Shown: positions 1 to 11,930, counted from the stretch's first letter. The stretch: 64,000 bases of DNA from Glandiceps talaboti (GCF_964340395.1 NC_135568.1:15650276-15714275), one strand, 5' to 3'. Notes: generated by a model not told the origin, from the letters alone. A program made the numbers and translations.

Positions 1-2110
1 AATATATGCAAATGAGAGTGCAGTATTCCGTGCACACTAAATCATGTGAACACAGTTATATTTTTGCAAAATCTGGGGTTTTTTTTATAAACATATGTAC
101 AAAAAAATAACAGGACCTGGATTACAGTATATACATGTACATGTACATGTATATGATATCCATGCCAAAATAGACAATTTGGGATGTGTGTTGTTTTCAA
201 CTTCAAGTTTGTGGTGTTTGTTGCTATACATGTATTTACTAGTAACTCACTTTGCTCATGAAAGTACAATGAGTAACACTGAAGTGAAGCACTTTCTCTA
301 TGTACTACAAAAATGTACACTCGTTTATAGTATTCATATCAAGTGCTAAAGTATACTGTTTCAATTGGTTTATTTACAAGCTAGGCATGTGGTCTTTCTA
401 ATAGTAATATGATCAATAAAACAGTATACTTTTACACTTGATATGGATGCTGTACAAAAATGTACATTTTGTAAATGATTGTGGTACATGTACATGTACA
501 TACAGACAACACTTTACTTTGGTGTTATGGGTTGTACAGTGCACCTATACAAACACTGTAACTTGTACATGTAAGTCCACTACACTCACAGGGTTCTGGA
601 ATATATTTACATGTAGTTCTGATCCTGTTCTTCATACATGTAATTGTAAGCTACATGTAGCTAGAGTCAAGCCATGTGGAATATTGATTTTTCACTATCA
701 CCTCTTCCAATCACACCTACATGTACATGTAGCACAAGGCTAATAGTTCTTCACTTTAATAATGTACAGATTAGAAAGTCAGCGAAAATTCTTATCGGGA
801 TTTAAAAATGTTCATGTACCTGCTGTTAGATGACGTCAATAGTGACATCATGTGATTACATGTAGAAACAATAAGGGATTTTACATCATGTTGCGGATCT
901 TGTGAGATACAACTGTACATGTATGCAAATATGCCTAGCAACAACGGTTGTCAATCATGTGATCGTGGTCAAGCTTTCATCATGGCCACAAGCGATGATG
1001 TTGAGAACAACAGTGTTGCTTTAGCATTTGATACTTTCAGCTTGACCACCCTCGCGTGGTTGATATGGATGCAATTGGTCACATGGGATCTCATGAGACT
1101 TACTGTGAGACGAAAAATGGCTTATTAGGAGAGTGGAGAAGTACCATGTAAACATGATTACCATATTCAATGATCATATCCATATATTTGAATACACAAC
1201 TGTATGGGTTATGCTAGGTATGATGGTAATCAGCAATAGCCCAAATCTCCACACAATTTGACTACATGTAGGCCACCACTTCTACAACTATCAAGTACAT
1301 GTACGTTATATATACAAGTTTGTACATATATGTATAGACTTTAATAATTCAAAAGAGCCAGGATGTTATAAGTCGTTACCCAATTTTATCAGTCATTTGA
1401 TGATCACTGAGGAAGCGTGAAACTCTGAGTAATGACTTGTAACATCCTTACTCTTTTAATTAAGTCTATAATGCTCTGCTAGTAATATTGCATCGAGCAC
1501 TGCTCTCTCTAGTGAGACACTTATAGAGGTATATTTGTATATATAATAATATATGTACATTGTATACAAAAAATATATGTGCATGTATATTGTACATGTA
1601 CATGTACACACACAAGCAGTCACTCAAAGTTCCTTTTAAGTATTGTACACTGAACATTCTCAATTAAATTGTAGTTTGACAGTTTTAGGGATGAAGAGAT
1701 ACATCCAATAAACCTACGCCTATCAAACTCAACAAACCATACTTAACTCTAAACCTATCTCAACTCTACGTCTTAGTTAGTCTACGTGTACATGCACATG
1801 TACACTCTGTGAATTTGTAATAGTCCACTGCATACGATCTCCATTTGACAATGTACATTGTAGATACATGTACATGTAATAAACTACATTTTGCAATTAC
1901 GTATTTCCCCTGGCCTTTAACCTTTTCACCATGGCACTGATTCCTGCTATTGCGGGAAAGCGCAAGGACTAAACAGATTAGGTTCACCCCAACGATATGC
2001 CTGTGTGTGTACATGCATGATGATTCTTTGAAAAACCATAAAAAATAAACATTTTTGTCTATCCATATTTTCTTGGGAAAAACTCTGTTAACTTTTATAG
2101 ATAGCATGTT
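1..2110. other. AT-rich intergenic DNA with TACATGTA palindromes
   Basis: I see no gene here. Short open frames have no domain, no splice context and AT-driven composition. The stretch is studded with self-complementary TACATGTACATGTA runs (near 135-150, 486-500, 718-732, 912-922, 1590-1606, 1787-1803, 1865-1880). An imperfect inverted pair flanks 1340-1480 (CTTTAATAATTCAAAAGAG against CTCTTTTAATTAAG), which suggests another small foldback element. Confidence 0.6.
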
Positions 2111-2233
2111 AATCTTTCCGGCCCGGATATGGGTTTCGTAGACCGAGGTTGTATGGTAGAAGGCTCTCCTAAAGTCAGGCCCATAAGTCAAACTGCTACG
2201 GTCCGCAAAACCCATATCCAGACTGGAAAGATT
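2111..2233. repeat. 123-bp hairpin (foldback) element
   Basis: The left end AATCTTTCCGGCCCGGATAT is the near-perfect reverse complement of the right end (AAACCCATATCC then GGAAAGATT). Pairing continues inward through GTAGACCG and CGGTCCGC, so the arms are about 40 bp with a few mismatches around a loop of about 45 bases. This is the shape of a miniature inverted-repeat element or of a hairpin RNA locus. An open frame on the minus strand overlaps it but shows nothing recognisable. Confidence 0.6.
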
Positions 2234-2540
2234 TTATCATATACATGTAGCCCATGTGGTGGCATGGAAACATCATTTGAATATTAAACATACTGACTTA
2301 AATTGGCAGTGAAATATTATTTTATTTGCAAAAAATGTCAAAATAGTGAAGAAATTAACAAAGTCAAATCACTGAGCACACAGATATTGATGAGCACAAC
2401 ACTTGCCATATTTGGGCAAAGTGTGCCGTGTGAGATACAGAAAAGTATTGCTCAGGTTCGATGTACGTGCTCTCTCCATTGAATTACAATTAGAATCAAT
2501 ACTGGATATATCATGATAATACAATATACCAACTACCAAG

Positions 2541-2655
2541 TTTGATGTACTACTGACATACATCAATTTCTTGTGACATACCTAAATTTGGAGTTCTCCT
2601 ATCTCTTACTATGAAGTGAATCACAAGAATTCCTGGTTTTGTCATTTTTTATGAC
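2541..2655 (+). repeat. Dispersed repeat family A, copy 1 (diverged)
   Basis: This resembles the copies at 8160 and 15488: a TACTGACATACATCAATTTC-like start, then TCTTACTATG.AGTGAATCACAAGAA and a TTTTGTCATTTT-like end. Other copies read TGTGGTGACTCACAA at the same place. No coding capacity is visible. Confidence 0.5.
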
Positions 2656-2659
2656 AAAT

Positions 2660-2955
2660 ACATGTCTTTATAATTAAGAGAGAGTGTGCCGAGTTTAAGA
2701 TAACAACAACTACTTGAATAGAATACAAATCAAAGCTTATCCCTGAGATTTAGAAACCGTCTCAGAGATCATTCAAATACTAATGGAATATATAAGTTAA
2801 ATATAGATGTATTTATAAACCTGATACAATTCCTTTCAGTAGCAGTAGATTTAGTTTCACACTTGTTAGTTTATTTAATTTTTCTTTTTTTCTTTCATTT
2901 ATTCTAGGCATATTTGATTTATGTTGATTTTTTACTTGTAATTAAAAATAATAAT
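2660..2955. other. AT-rich spacer, nothing recognised
   Basis: This stretch is AT-rich with homopolymer T tracts near 2880-2900. No gene, RNA or repeat is recognised. Confidence 0.5.
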
Positions 2956-2964
2956 GTAATAATA

Positions 2965-3037
2965 ATGTTGGTTTGTTACATTTTACATAGCACTTTCCCA
3001 CTCTGTGCTCAAAGCGCTTTACAATTATTACCCCTGG
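2965..3037 (+). repeat. Dispersed tail-like repeat (AGCACTTT...GCGCTTTACA)
   Basis: The string TAGCACTTTCCCACTCTGTG followed by CTCAAAGCGCTTTACAA matches a second copy near 50318-50370 (TAGCACTTTTCCACACTGTA then AGTACTTTACAAATG). Comparable sequence recurs in many invertebrate interspersed repeats, usually at an element end. It lies just left of the 89-bp satellite. Confidence 0.5.
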
Positions 3038-3150
3038 TATGGATCTATAGCGGCACAAGTCATTTATGCTTCCTCAACTACCTGGAGAGTATACAATCCC
3101 ATATTCCATAATTCATGTGTGTTGGCTTCATCATGTGCATTTTTTTTTTA

Positions 3151-4175
3151 GTTTATCGTGGCATGTTTTCATAGCAATATCACCTTTCATTGACATTCAT
3201 GTCAATAGCACTGTAGTTTGGATTTGTTTATGCCATGGCTTATCGATGGCATGTTTTCCATGGTAATATCACCTTTCATTGATATTCATGTCAATAGCAC
3301 TGTAGTTTGGATTTGTTTATGCCATGGCTTATCGATGGCATGTTTTCCATGGTAATATCACCTTTCATTGACATTCATGTCAATAGCACTGTAGTTTGGA
3401 TTTGTTTATGCCATGGCTTATCGATGGCATGTTTTCCATGGTAATATCACCTTTCATTGACATTCATGTCAATAGCACTGTAGTTTGGATTTGTTTATGC
3501 CATGGCTTATCGATGGCATGTTTTCCATGGTAATATCACCTTTCATTGATATTCATGTCAATAGCACTGTAGTTTGGATTTGTTTATGCCATGGCTTATC
3601 GATGGCATGTTTTCCATGGTAATATCACCTTTCATTGACATTCATGTCAATAGCACTGTAGTTTGGATTTGTTTATGCCATGGCTTATCGATGGCATGTT
3701 TTCCATGGTAATATCACCTTTCATTGACATTCATGTCAATAGCACTGTAGTTTGGATTTGTTTATGCCATGGCTTATCGATGGCATGTTTTCCATGGTAA
3801 TATCACCTTTCATTGACATTCATGTCAATAGCACTGTAGTTTGGATTTGTTTATGCCATGGCTTATATCGATGGCATGTTTTCCATGGTAATATCACCTT
3901 TCATTGATATTCATGTCAATAGCACTGTAGTTTGGATTTGTTTATGCCATGGCTTATCGATGGCATGTTTTCCATGGTAATATCACCTTTCATTGACATT
4001 CATGTCAATAGCACTGTAGTTTGGATTTGTTTATGCCATGGCTTATCGATGGCATGTTTTCCATGGTAATATCACCTTTCATTGACATTCATGTCAATAG
4101 CACTGTAGTTTGGATTTGTTTATGCCTTAGCTTATCGATGGCATGTTTTCCATGGTAATATCACCTTTTATTGAT
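3151..4175. repeat. 89-bp tandem satellite, about 11.5 copies
   Basis: The string GTAGTTTGGATTTG recurs every 89 bp (near 3213, 3302, 3391, 3480 and onward), with one 91-bp step near 3900 caused by a TA insertion. Copies are nearly identical. Alternating C and T at one site (TTGACATTC or TTGATATTC) suggests higher-order duplication. Each unit holds two dyads, ATTGACAT-TC-ATGTCAAT and ATGCCATGG...CGATGGCAT. Short open frames across it are by-products. Confidence 0.95.
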
Positions 4176-4179
4176 AGAC

Positions 4180-4605
4180 TCAGGTCTCAACAGAACATGT
4201 ACATGTACTTTGCAGAGTTTGTTTCTCTCTTAGCTTCATGAAAGTGATCTCATGACAGTAACATCACATCGGATAAGAAAGTAAGGAGATCTAAATTCCC
4301 TCTTTCATTTCCAACAAATCAAGTCTTGTAACTTTACAGCTAAAGATAGAATACAGATTAATCTCCAGATAGTAACAGAAATTGCCAGTACCTTTTAAAA
4401 GGGAAGTCTTATCTGATGACACGAACATTGATTTTCACTTTCCCTAGTCACTCAGCAAGCCAGATTTTCTGATTGCAAAGGGTTGGGTTAATATTAATGA
4501 TATTGGCAAGAGGCACAGGCGAGGAAAAGAGATTGACGTACTTCATTTGCAGGGATGTAGAGAGGAGCTGATAGCCGGCAAAAACAACTATCTCAGTATA
4601 GTCAG
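4180..4605. other. Intergenic DNA, nothing recognised
   Basis: No gene or repeat family is recognised between the satellite and the family A copy. One TACATGTACTT-type palindrome sits near 4198. Confidence 0.5.
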
Positions 4606-4609
4606 TGAT

Positions 4610-4752
4610 AGCCAAATATTGTTGTTGCGAGTCAAAATACAAAAAACTTGGATTTCTTGTGAGTCACCACATAGTAAGAGATACATGTAGGGGAACATTA
4701 GACATTGTGTATGTCAGTGGTGTGTCAAATTGGTGTAGAAAGCACACTGGCT
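4610..4752 (-). repeat. Dispersed repeat family A, copy 2
   Basis: Reverse-strand copy: it contains TTTCTTGTGAGTCACCACAT, then AGTAAGAGATACATG, and ATGTCAGTGGTGTGTCAAATT near its right side. These are the reverse complements of the motifs in the 8160 and 15488 copies. The downstream phrase AGCACACTGG also occurs, on the other strand relative to the repeat, beside the 15488 copy. Confidence 0.7.
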
Positions 4753-5085
4753 TTAGTGCAATGTTTTTGCCAGCTCAGGAATTTATTTCAAAGTTCTTTG
4801 GTTCAACTAGTACATGTTGTATATGTATGTCTCTGTCATTGGGCAGATTTATGAGTCTCGTTCCTAAATATTACTGCGTACTTTTCACATTTTACTCGCT
4901 ACTTATATTTATAAAATAAGCCACATCCCTGACATAAAATGTTACAACATTGTCTGATTACAATCTGGATAGAGAAGCCTCAACTATCTTAAAGTTACCG
5001 GTACTAAGTTTTATATCATTCTGAATTTGTTGTTCTTTGCACATTGTTACATGTACATGTATTTGATAGGACTTTTTCAAATACA

Positions 5086-5246
5086 TACTTTTTACAATTT
5101 TTGCAATACATTAAGTTACAAACACATACTTGGTCAATGTTGTTTCGCGTTTATTTTTCAAGTCGGTAGCCATGATACATGTACATGATTAATAAATTAA
5201 AACCAAAATAAATACCAAATTCACATCCATATGGCCACTTTAAGTT
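5086..5246 (+). repeat. Foldback family B, single arm
   Basis: One arm of the family seen at 15966 and 59912. It runs TTTTTGCAATACATTAAGTT, CAATGTTGTTT, TTTTTCAAGT.GGTAGCCATGAT, ends in CCATATGGCCACTT, and carries a TACATGTACATG interruption. No partner arm is seen next to it. Confidence 0.65.
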
Positions 5247-5249
5247 TTT

Positions 5250-5815
5250 CCTTAGGGACAATTGCACCATGTCACATAAGCGTAAAATTAATAAGCGAAC
5301 TTTGTTCGATGGGGTGTGGCGTAAATGCGATTGCTGATCTTCATTTTTGCACTTCTAACTAAATTTGGGCGGAAAGATTCCACTCCTTCAATGATAACAG
5401 CTTTTGTATTTACTAACTGAGATGTTAATAAGTTGATAAAATATTTACTTCTCATGTGATATATGGTGCTGGGATTCTGCATGGTAGTATTTTAATGTGT
5501 TTACAATCATATTTTCACACTGTACATTACACCGATCGTCGACCGCTAAAGTTTTCATCATAGTTTAAATCATATACAAATGTTTGATGTCACACTTGTG
5601 AACATTCATTTTGGAGAAGTGGGGAGGGGCTTTTGACTTAAAGGAACAAATGTTTGTTTGTTTAGCTTGCGCAACATTGTGTGATCATCCCTTAGGTCAC
5701 CATATTCAACTTTCAAGTAAACTCACTGATGTGTTTCACAGGTTGAATTTTAACTCTGCTCATAACTTGAGTCTTCATCTACTCAGTAGCAATCCAATCT
5801 TTAATTAAGGTGAAG
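5250..5815. other. Intergenic DNA, nothing recognised
   Basis: Short open frames on both strands have no recognisable domain, start context or splice sites. No repeat is evident. Confidence 0.5.
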
Positions 5816-5817
5816 TG

Positions 5818-6315
5818 ATTACAGCAGAAAAATTGAAGGGTCGCCAAAAGACTGTGTGCATCATACACATTTTATGTTCCCAAAGAACAATTTAGATAGA
5901 TACTATAAGAATCAGGCTTCCCACAGACCACTCATTACAGATATAAATAACACCACACTCCTGCCGACAAGTAGGCACTGTACATTTTTGTACATGTACA
6001 ATGTACAATTGTATGTGCACACACATGGGGAACAATACAAGCAATTCTCAAATTCTTGCTAGTTTCAATTTGTGTATGTCAAATCTGAGTCTGCAATGTG
6101 ATGACAATAAATACTAGTTTCTTTGTTCTAAGGAGGTTGTGTGTGTCTGTGTACATGTACATGTATCAGTTGGGGTCTGATGGTACAGTTAATATTTTGT
6201 AATGAGTGGTCTGTGGGAAGCCTGTTTCGATTCTTATCTAAATTGTTCTTGGGGAACATAAAATGTGTATGATATGTGCAGTCTTTCAGTGACCCTTTGA
6301 TATTTCTGCTGTAAT
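5818..6315. repeat. Foldback element with about 115-bp inverted arms
   Basis: The left arm (about 5818-5940) runs ATTACAGCAGAAA, GGGTCGCC, ACACATTTTATGTTCC, CAATTTAGATAG, CAGACCACTCATTACA. The right arm (about 6199-6315) is its reverse complement with small indels: AATGAGTGGTCTGTGGGAAG, ATCTAAATTGTTCTT, GGAACATAAAATGTGTATGA, TTTCTGCTGTAAT. The loop is about 260 bp and has no coding sequence. This is the structure of a non-autonomous foldback DNA element. Confidence 0.85.
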
Positions 6316-6432
6316 ATATCAGGCTGATATATACTACTTCATCTATCCATACCTACGGTGCAATTATTTCACTTTGTCCAATTTCCAAAGATATCCTCAA
6401 GTAACAGCTTTACAACATACATGTACATGTAA

Positions 6433-6774
6433 TGTGCCATCTGTACAGGTGGATTACTTCTATACTATGCCTGTAAAACTTCTGAACTTTGCCTTTATGG
6501 TCCAATTAGTCAAGAAGACATGAAATGTCATGCATTCCTATTACTAGACAAAACTCAAGAAAAGGCAGAAGAGAACAGAACAGCAACTGTCTTGTACAGT
6601 CTAAGATCTACATGCATATACAACTCATTGCCTGGCCATGCAATTACAAATACAGTAGATGTGACATGTCTATTATCTGAGGGCTGTTACGAAGCAACTA
6701 TTTTTCCGAGTCTGGAACTTGTGGAAGCTGATGAGAAACAACTGATACATAACAGTACAAGGGGGTTAATATGA
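6433..6774 (+). CDS. Unrecognised open frame, possible decayed exon
   Basis: The frame is open for 113 codons before a TGA, longer than most chance frames in this AT-rich zone. The first methionine is at 6520. A possible acceptor (CTGTACAG, then GTGGATT) falls at 6448-6449, which would make this an internal or terminal exon. The peptide is mixed in composition with about nine cysteines (e.g. ACKTSELCLYG, VDVTCLLSEGCYEATIF), unlike the low-complexity frames nearby. I recognise no family and see no flanking exons, so a chance frame or a dead gene fragment is equally possible. Confidence 0.2.
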   Translation, partial: CAICTGGLLLYYACKTSELCLYGPISQEDMKCHAFLLLDKTQEKAEENRTATVLYSLRSTCIYNSLPGHAITNTVDVTCLLSEGCYEATIFPSLELVEADEKQLIHNSTRGLI

Positions 6775-6779
6775 CATCC

Positions 6780-7690
6780 ACTAGTGCCCGAATAAGGCCA
6801 GGCAATAAATGCTTTATTACACAGCACATTCTTAAGCAAGTATTCTGTCTTCATATAAATCAAACTCCCATGCTACTGTAATAGTGCTTGAGAGAAAATA
6901 GAAAAGAACAGTATCCTCTGTATGCAAATTGAGGTCACTATGGGTCACTAGTCCATACCATGTGATGCAGTCTAAGCCAATCACTGATGGCTGTATGAAA
7001 ATGATGGGTTATAAATAAATATACAAATGTACATGTATTGTGCCATCAAAATAGTATTCAACCTAGACTACTTTTCCATCAGATTTCCATCGCATAATTA
7101 CATGTTGAACCAATACTCTGTGGTTTTGTAAATACATGTATGTAAATACTAATTGTTTTCAAACACAGTAAAAAGTAAATGTGAGACAATTTGGCAACAG
7201 ATGCACAGTAATTTCTTGTGAAGCTTCAAAATTTGGTCGTCGTCCCCCCCCCCCCCCCCCTTTTAATTGTAAGTAGTGATTCACTAAATTTTAATCATTT
7301 TGACCCTCCACAAATACTGGTTATACACCATAATTTTCTCAATTTAATTTTGTATTGTTAGCAGTATATTATTACAGCTGATGACAAAATTCAGTTGTCA
7401 TTTGATGATTATACAGTTAGCAGCTTGCGGCTACATGTACAGTGTACATTCAACAAAACCACATTTCTCGTAACAGCTGTATCAGCATTCCTTTTCATCA
7501 ATCAGAATAAGTTGTGCAAATATCTTATTTATCATAGTCAGCATTTCCTGTTGAGGCTTAATAATAAATTGCATCCCAAGGTATTTTATAAGTATGTTGA
7601 ACAAAATTATTGTACACTACAGTATATATACAACATGCATGTGCAATGTAAGTTACATTTTGCACCTGCAGGCATACCAAATTACTCCTT
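6780..7690. other. Intergenic DNA with an 18-base poly-C run
   Basis: No gene is supported. A poly-C tract lies at about 7243-7260. A 125-codon open frame covering 7395-7772 runs into a degenerate tandem repeat and has no recognisable domain, so I do not treat it as a gene. Confidence 0.5.
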
Positions 7691-7694
7691 TTAT

Positions 7695-7822
7695 CACCAT
7701 GGTACCCAAACTTTAGCAAAAAAACATCGTTTACCTGATTTTCCCCTTGTTGCTATGGTATCCAAACTTTAGCAAAAAACAGTTTACCTGCTTTCCCCTA
7801 CTATTACCATGGTAACCAAGCA
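7695..7822. repeat. Degenerate tandem repeat of about 57 bp, 2-3 copies
   Basis: The phrase CCATGGTACCCAAACTTTAG, GCAAAAAAACA.CGTTTACCTG, TTTTCCCC recurs as CTATGGTATCCAAACTTTAG and again as CCATGGTAACCAAGC. Confidence 0.7.
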
Positions 7823-8159
7823 TACATGTACATTGATACAAAATACCTCACTGATGGACAATGTTGAAGTAAAAAAAAGCTAGAATTTATCCAAATTAAT
7901 CATCTCTTGACTACAGTATTGTTAATATACAATGGCACTCCTAATCCTTCTTGCAGGTGGCAGAAGGTGGGACTCAATTGGCAATTTCCCTTCCTTTCTC
8001 TGTCCTATGAAAAGCTTTATACAACATAAGAACCTACCCTATGCACTGCCTAATATCAATGAATTAATAGGACCTGTGGTCAAATAGTTGCAATTGATCA
8101 ACTTTACTCATTGACATCTCTTTGATTACAATAGTCCTAAATCGTACATGTACATCTAA

Positions 8160-8307
8160 ATCAATTTGACGCACCACTGACACACAATTTCTAGTGATGC
8201 ACAGAAATTTGGTGTTTGCCCAAAATTGTGTCTCTTTCACTATGTGGTGACTCACAAGAAATCCTAGTTTTTCTAATTTTGACTCACAACAACAAAATTT
8301 GGCTAGA
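8160..8307 (+). repeat. Dispersed repeat family A, copy 3
   Basis: Contains GACGCACCACTGACACACAA, TTTCTAGTGATGCACA, ACTATGTGGTGACTCACAA, TTTTGACTCACAACAACAAA. It is one of the two best copies, with the one at 15488. The frames that cross it on both strands are repeat-derived. Confidence 0.8.
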
Positions 8308-8309
8308 GG

Positions 8310-9170
8310 GTACTCAGTCACTGCTCCTCACATACATGTACACACAGCCTTGTATCCAATTTGGCAGCATAAGCTTGTATACATGGCAGATGTTTGAAAT
8401 TATGAAAAGTTTCGATATCAAGATTTTTGTAGACTGTTGTAGTCATTGAGAGGTAAAATGAGTAGACAGTCATTAATTGCTTCTATTTGGCCAATAGGTT
8501 TGTTAAACTTATCAAGTTTTTGTTAATACAAATGTAGGCCCCTCAGCAGTGTTTGCAAATTTTACTTTTGCCTACAGCTGTTCATAGGATGACAAGAGAA
8601 AGGAAAATGTCAGAATCGAGTCCTGACTTACTCTGTCTACAAGCAGCACTGAACCCCAGATAGAATTCAAAACATTGCACGACATGTAGTTTTATGTTTG
8701 AAGCCATTTGGGTATTGAATTTTACGACCAGGTCATAAACCTTGAGTGAACTGATTACTGACTTTAAACTGTAATACTTTCAATTTTATGGATTGTTTGA
8801 CTCGGCCAGACAAATACTTTCATAGTGAGTGAGTAATAATCGTTACTTACGCACCCTTAATATCCATTTAAAAATATATTTTCATGGAATACTGATTTGA
8901 ACTTTACCTTTTTCAGGGTTTGTACAAAAATGTCGTTTACACTACAACAGAAATGATATTGCCATAATACTGAATGGCTTCGGCAAATAGATGTACGAGA
9001 GAACAGCTGGGTGATTTCATTGTTTTCACATTATTATCCAAAGTGAGATCAATTACCTCAAAATCTCAACATGATGTCGTAATTCTGATGGTGCTTTCAA
9101 ATTAAGCTTGCAATAAACTTTTTACATTTTGCAAGTCGTAATATTATACTTCCTGTTAAATGTATTGTGA
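8310..9170. other. Intergenic DNA, nothing recognised
   Basis: No gene is recognised. Near 8608 the phrase GTCAGAATCGAGTCC, followed by AAGCAGCACT, resembles 58828-58866 (GTCAGAATCGAGTCC, then AAGCAGGACT), so it may be a relic of the same interspersed repeat. Confidence 0.5.
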
Positions 9171-9173
9171 CAG

Positions 9174-9445
9174 CACAGTCTGTAACCACGGTTTTTGATG
9201 GCTACTTTTGTTTAGAGGGGTATAGTCTGTAACATTATGGTCTTTGGTGGTTACTTTTGTACTAAAGGGACACAGTCTGTAACCACGGTTTTAGATGGCT
9301 ACTTTTGTTTGAAGGGGTATAGTCTGTAACATTATGGTCTTTGGTGGTTACTTTTGTACTAAAGGGACACAGTCTGTAACCACGGTTTTTGATGGTTACT
9401 TTTGATACTATTGTCTGTAACATTATGGCATTTGGTTGTTACTTT
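9174..9445. repeat. Alternating about 48-bp dimer tandem repeat
   Basis: Two related half-units alternate: CAGTCTGTAACCACGG with TTTTTGATGGCTACTTTTG, and TAGTCTGTAACATTATGG with TCTTTGGTGGTTACTTTTG. Six half-units make three dimers of about 96 bp. Confidence 0.85.
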
Positions 9446-9837
9446 ACTTTGTCAGTCATTTGAAATAGTTGACGTATTTCATACGTGTACTGTACTGTTG
9501 GATGATAAAATGAACTTTTAGTAACCACACATTTACAACTTGTAAATTGTGCTATGCAAGATAAATCACTACGTACATATTCAAACTTAATAAAAGGTGT
9601 GAAAAATGTAAAGATGATTTATTTTAATATTTGAACAAAACAGATTCATCAAAACTTCAACTTTTTAGAGACACACATGTGTATGTACCTTTTCCATGAG
9701 TTTATGGTGACTATTAAAGGAATAATTCAGTAATGCTTCTTTCTGTCTTTAATACAATGTATACATGTATTGATTATTGCTATCAACTTTTTATTTCACT
9801 GTTCATTCTATCATGATTTAAGAACACATTTTTACAA

Positions 9838-10022
9838 TATTTTCTTTACTTATGACTGTCCTCTTTGCACCCCTTATTTTTAAGTGCTTTATACGAGCAA
9901 TTCAGTTTTGTAGTGACTAATAAGCCCGGTGGGCTGGGTGATGTGTTTGCTTTCTGATATTGTTATTGCCAATTTGTAAAATGTATATCACATGTCACTA
10001 TATAATATTAATAAACAACCTT
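9838..10022 (+). repeat. Interspersed repeat, copy 1 of an inverted pair
   Basis: This sequence (GACTGTCCTCTTTGCACCCC, TAAGCCCGGTGGGCTGGGTG, ATATCACATGTCACTATA) appears almost unchanged, reverse-complemented, at 21931-22106. It has no coding potential. High identity across 12 kb points to recent mobility. Confidence 0.85.
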
Positions 10023-10029
10023 ATAATAT

Positions 10030-10785
10030 GATATTCAGTGATAAAATGGCACTTAAATTGATACCTTACACAGCTTTGAAACCTTGTGGGAAAAAAAACC
10101 CTAAGTACATGGGTTCAGCCATTTGAGGATTTCCTGCAAGGATTTATGGGAAAACCTTACAGGAAATGACATCATAGTTACCATAACCTATTTGTCTTTC
10201 CTGTAATTATACAGATATACTGTATAATGTTCCAGGTTTTACAATGTATACTTAATTTGTAGAAATACAAATAATAAATCCACAGATGATATATCTTCAT
10301 ATCAATGTTATCATGTAAATCACTTGTAATGTATATGCACCACCCACCGATTTTACATGTTATTGTTAGTCTGGATGCCAATGTGGTTTCTAACTAAACC
10401 ACATCTGGTCAAAGTCCCACAAAAAGTTGTTCATCCAATCAGTGAACCCCAACTGTTATAGTGACATAAACAGTGTATACATGTAAGTACATGTACATGT
10501 AGCCTCCTGAGGTGACAAATATACCATACATGTATTTGGACATTACATAACTGCCCCAATAAACACTGACTTCATGAGGGACTGTGTAATTGGTTAGAAT
10601 TTTGTGATTGATTAACAAAGACATGATATAATTAATGAACTGTGTGGGTGGTTGTACATGAATTTTAAAATGCATCTCATGCATATCAGGACTTCTAGAG
10701 TAACGACTTTGACTATACTATGAGTGGAGGTGTAAATCATAACAATACTGTATAGGAACTAGACTATATACATATAATGTATGAC
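10030..10785. other. Intergenic DNA, nothing recognised
   Basis: Several TACATGTACATGT-type palindromes (e.g. near 10478-10500) and no supported gene. Minus-strand open frames of 67 and 81 codons are unremarkable. Confidence 0.5.
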
Positions 10786-10790
10786 TGCAT

Positions 10791-11930
10791 CAGTGTTCTC
10801 CGCAGAGGGTTTTAGCGTATCGGGCCCGATATCCTTTAATTTTCGCCGATACGCTATCAGTTGTCCCGATACGCTATCAGATTGTATAGGGTTCGGTAAA
10901 TATTGTTCATCTGTCAATCGGTCAGCTGACGCCTTTGTTGTTTCACAACGTTTGTATTGATCCTTCACACATAAGCCACAAGTAAAACTAAAGAGTGTCT
11001 AATTAATTCAAACGACTATTCAACCCTCTACCATTACCAGACAGATTTCATTGAAGTTTGCCGTCAGTATTGTTTTCGACTGCGTAAACCCGCTAATGGT
11101 AGTGTGATTCACACTCGATACAACAGCTTTCGGTAAATCAAAGGCAAAACCGGCCCATCCGTAACGTCGGTCGACCGTAGAAGCATGTCAGAACTGCCAG
11201 ATTTTGACAACTATAAAATCAAACGATGCCGTGCCATTTTGCTATAAAGTATAAAAGTTTGAGAAACGCATGAAGTTGACATTCAGTGTCTAGAGTGACA
11301 GAGTAACAGTGATAACACCGAGTATGTCTCAACCCAAGAGCATGTGCATTCTTCAATGTCATGAAAAGAGTTGAACAGACTAATGTACCTTTCGATAAAG
11401 TGCGATGTTATCTCCGATTATCAGTTTCATGTTCAATTTTAACCTGAAAACACGTTTAGTTTGTAGTTTGACATTGTAGACTGATACATCGTACGACTAC
11501 GATGAAAGCATGGATTTTCCAATATGGCGGCCATGACGTCACAAACTATCGCGAGTTTTTGAAGTCCTCCATAGGGAAGTATAGTAAGTCTCGTGTATCA
11601 CGATATTTCGGACTAACACGGTGTGTGCCGGTAGCTGTACACAAACTTTTCGTGTTTCGAAAGTCTAATTTATCTGTGGACTTTAAGATTTAAATAAATT
11701 CAGCTTTCCTAACAATAATAATCAATAACACTGCTTTATGAGTTTCTTATTGGTGCTAATATTTTGAAGTAATAAATTGGCCTTCAACTTTCCTTTGGCC
11801 ACATGTACATGTACCACTTGTTTGATATTATGATGTACTTCGATTTTTCGGGAATATAATTATATGTAAATGTATGCTAATTTATGCTAATGAGCCGATA
11901 TCCTATCAACAAAACCTGGGGAGAACACTG
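10791..11930. mobile_element. Non-autonomous hAT-like DNA transposon, about 1.14 kb
   Basis: The left end CAGTGTTCTCCGCAGAGGGT pairs with the right end CCTGGGGAGAACACTG as a terminal inverted repeat. The element is flanked by the identical pentamer TGCAT at 10786-10790 and 11931-11935, consistent with a 5-bp target-site duplication. CAG...CTG termini with 5- to 8-bp duplications are known of hAT-type transposons, so the superfamily is inferred, not proven. The left subterminal region repeats CGATACGCTATCAG twice with an inverted AGCGTATCGG, as transposase-binding sites often do. The interior is CpG-richer than its surroundings. It holds a 64-codon open frame (11502-11693) with no transposase motif, so it cannot move on its own. 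Confidence 0.75.

Noticed and set aside
3066-3266. Short frames across the 89-bp satellite
   Set aside because: They come from satellite sequence.
7395-7772. 125-codon frame
   Set aside because: Its last third is a tandem repeat and the rest is AT-driven; there is no domain.
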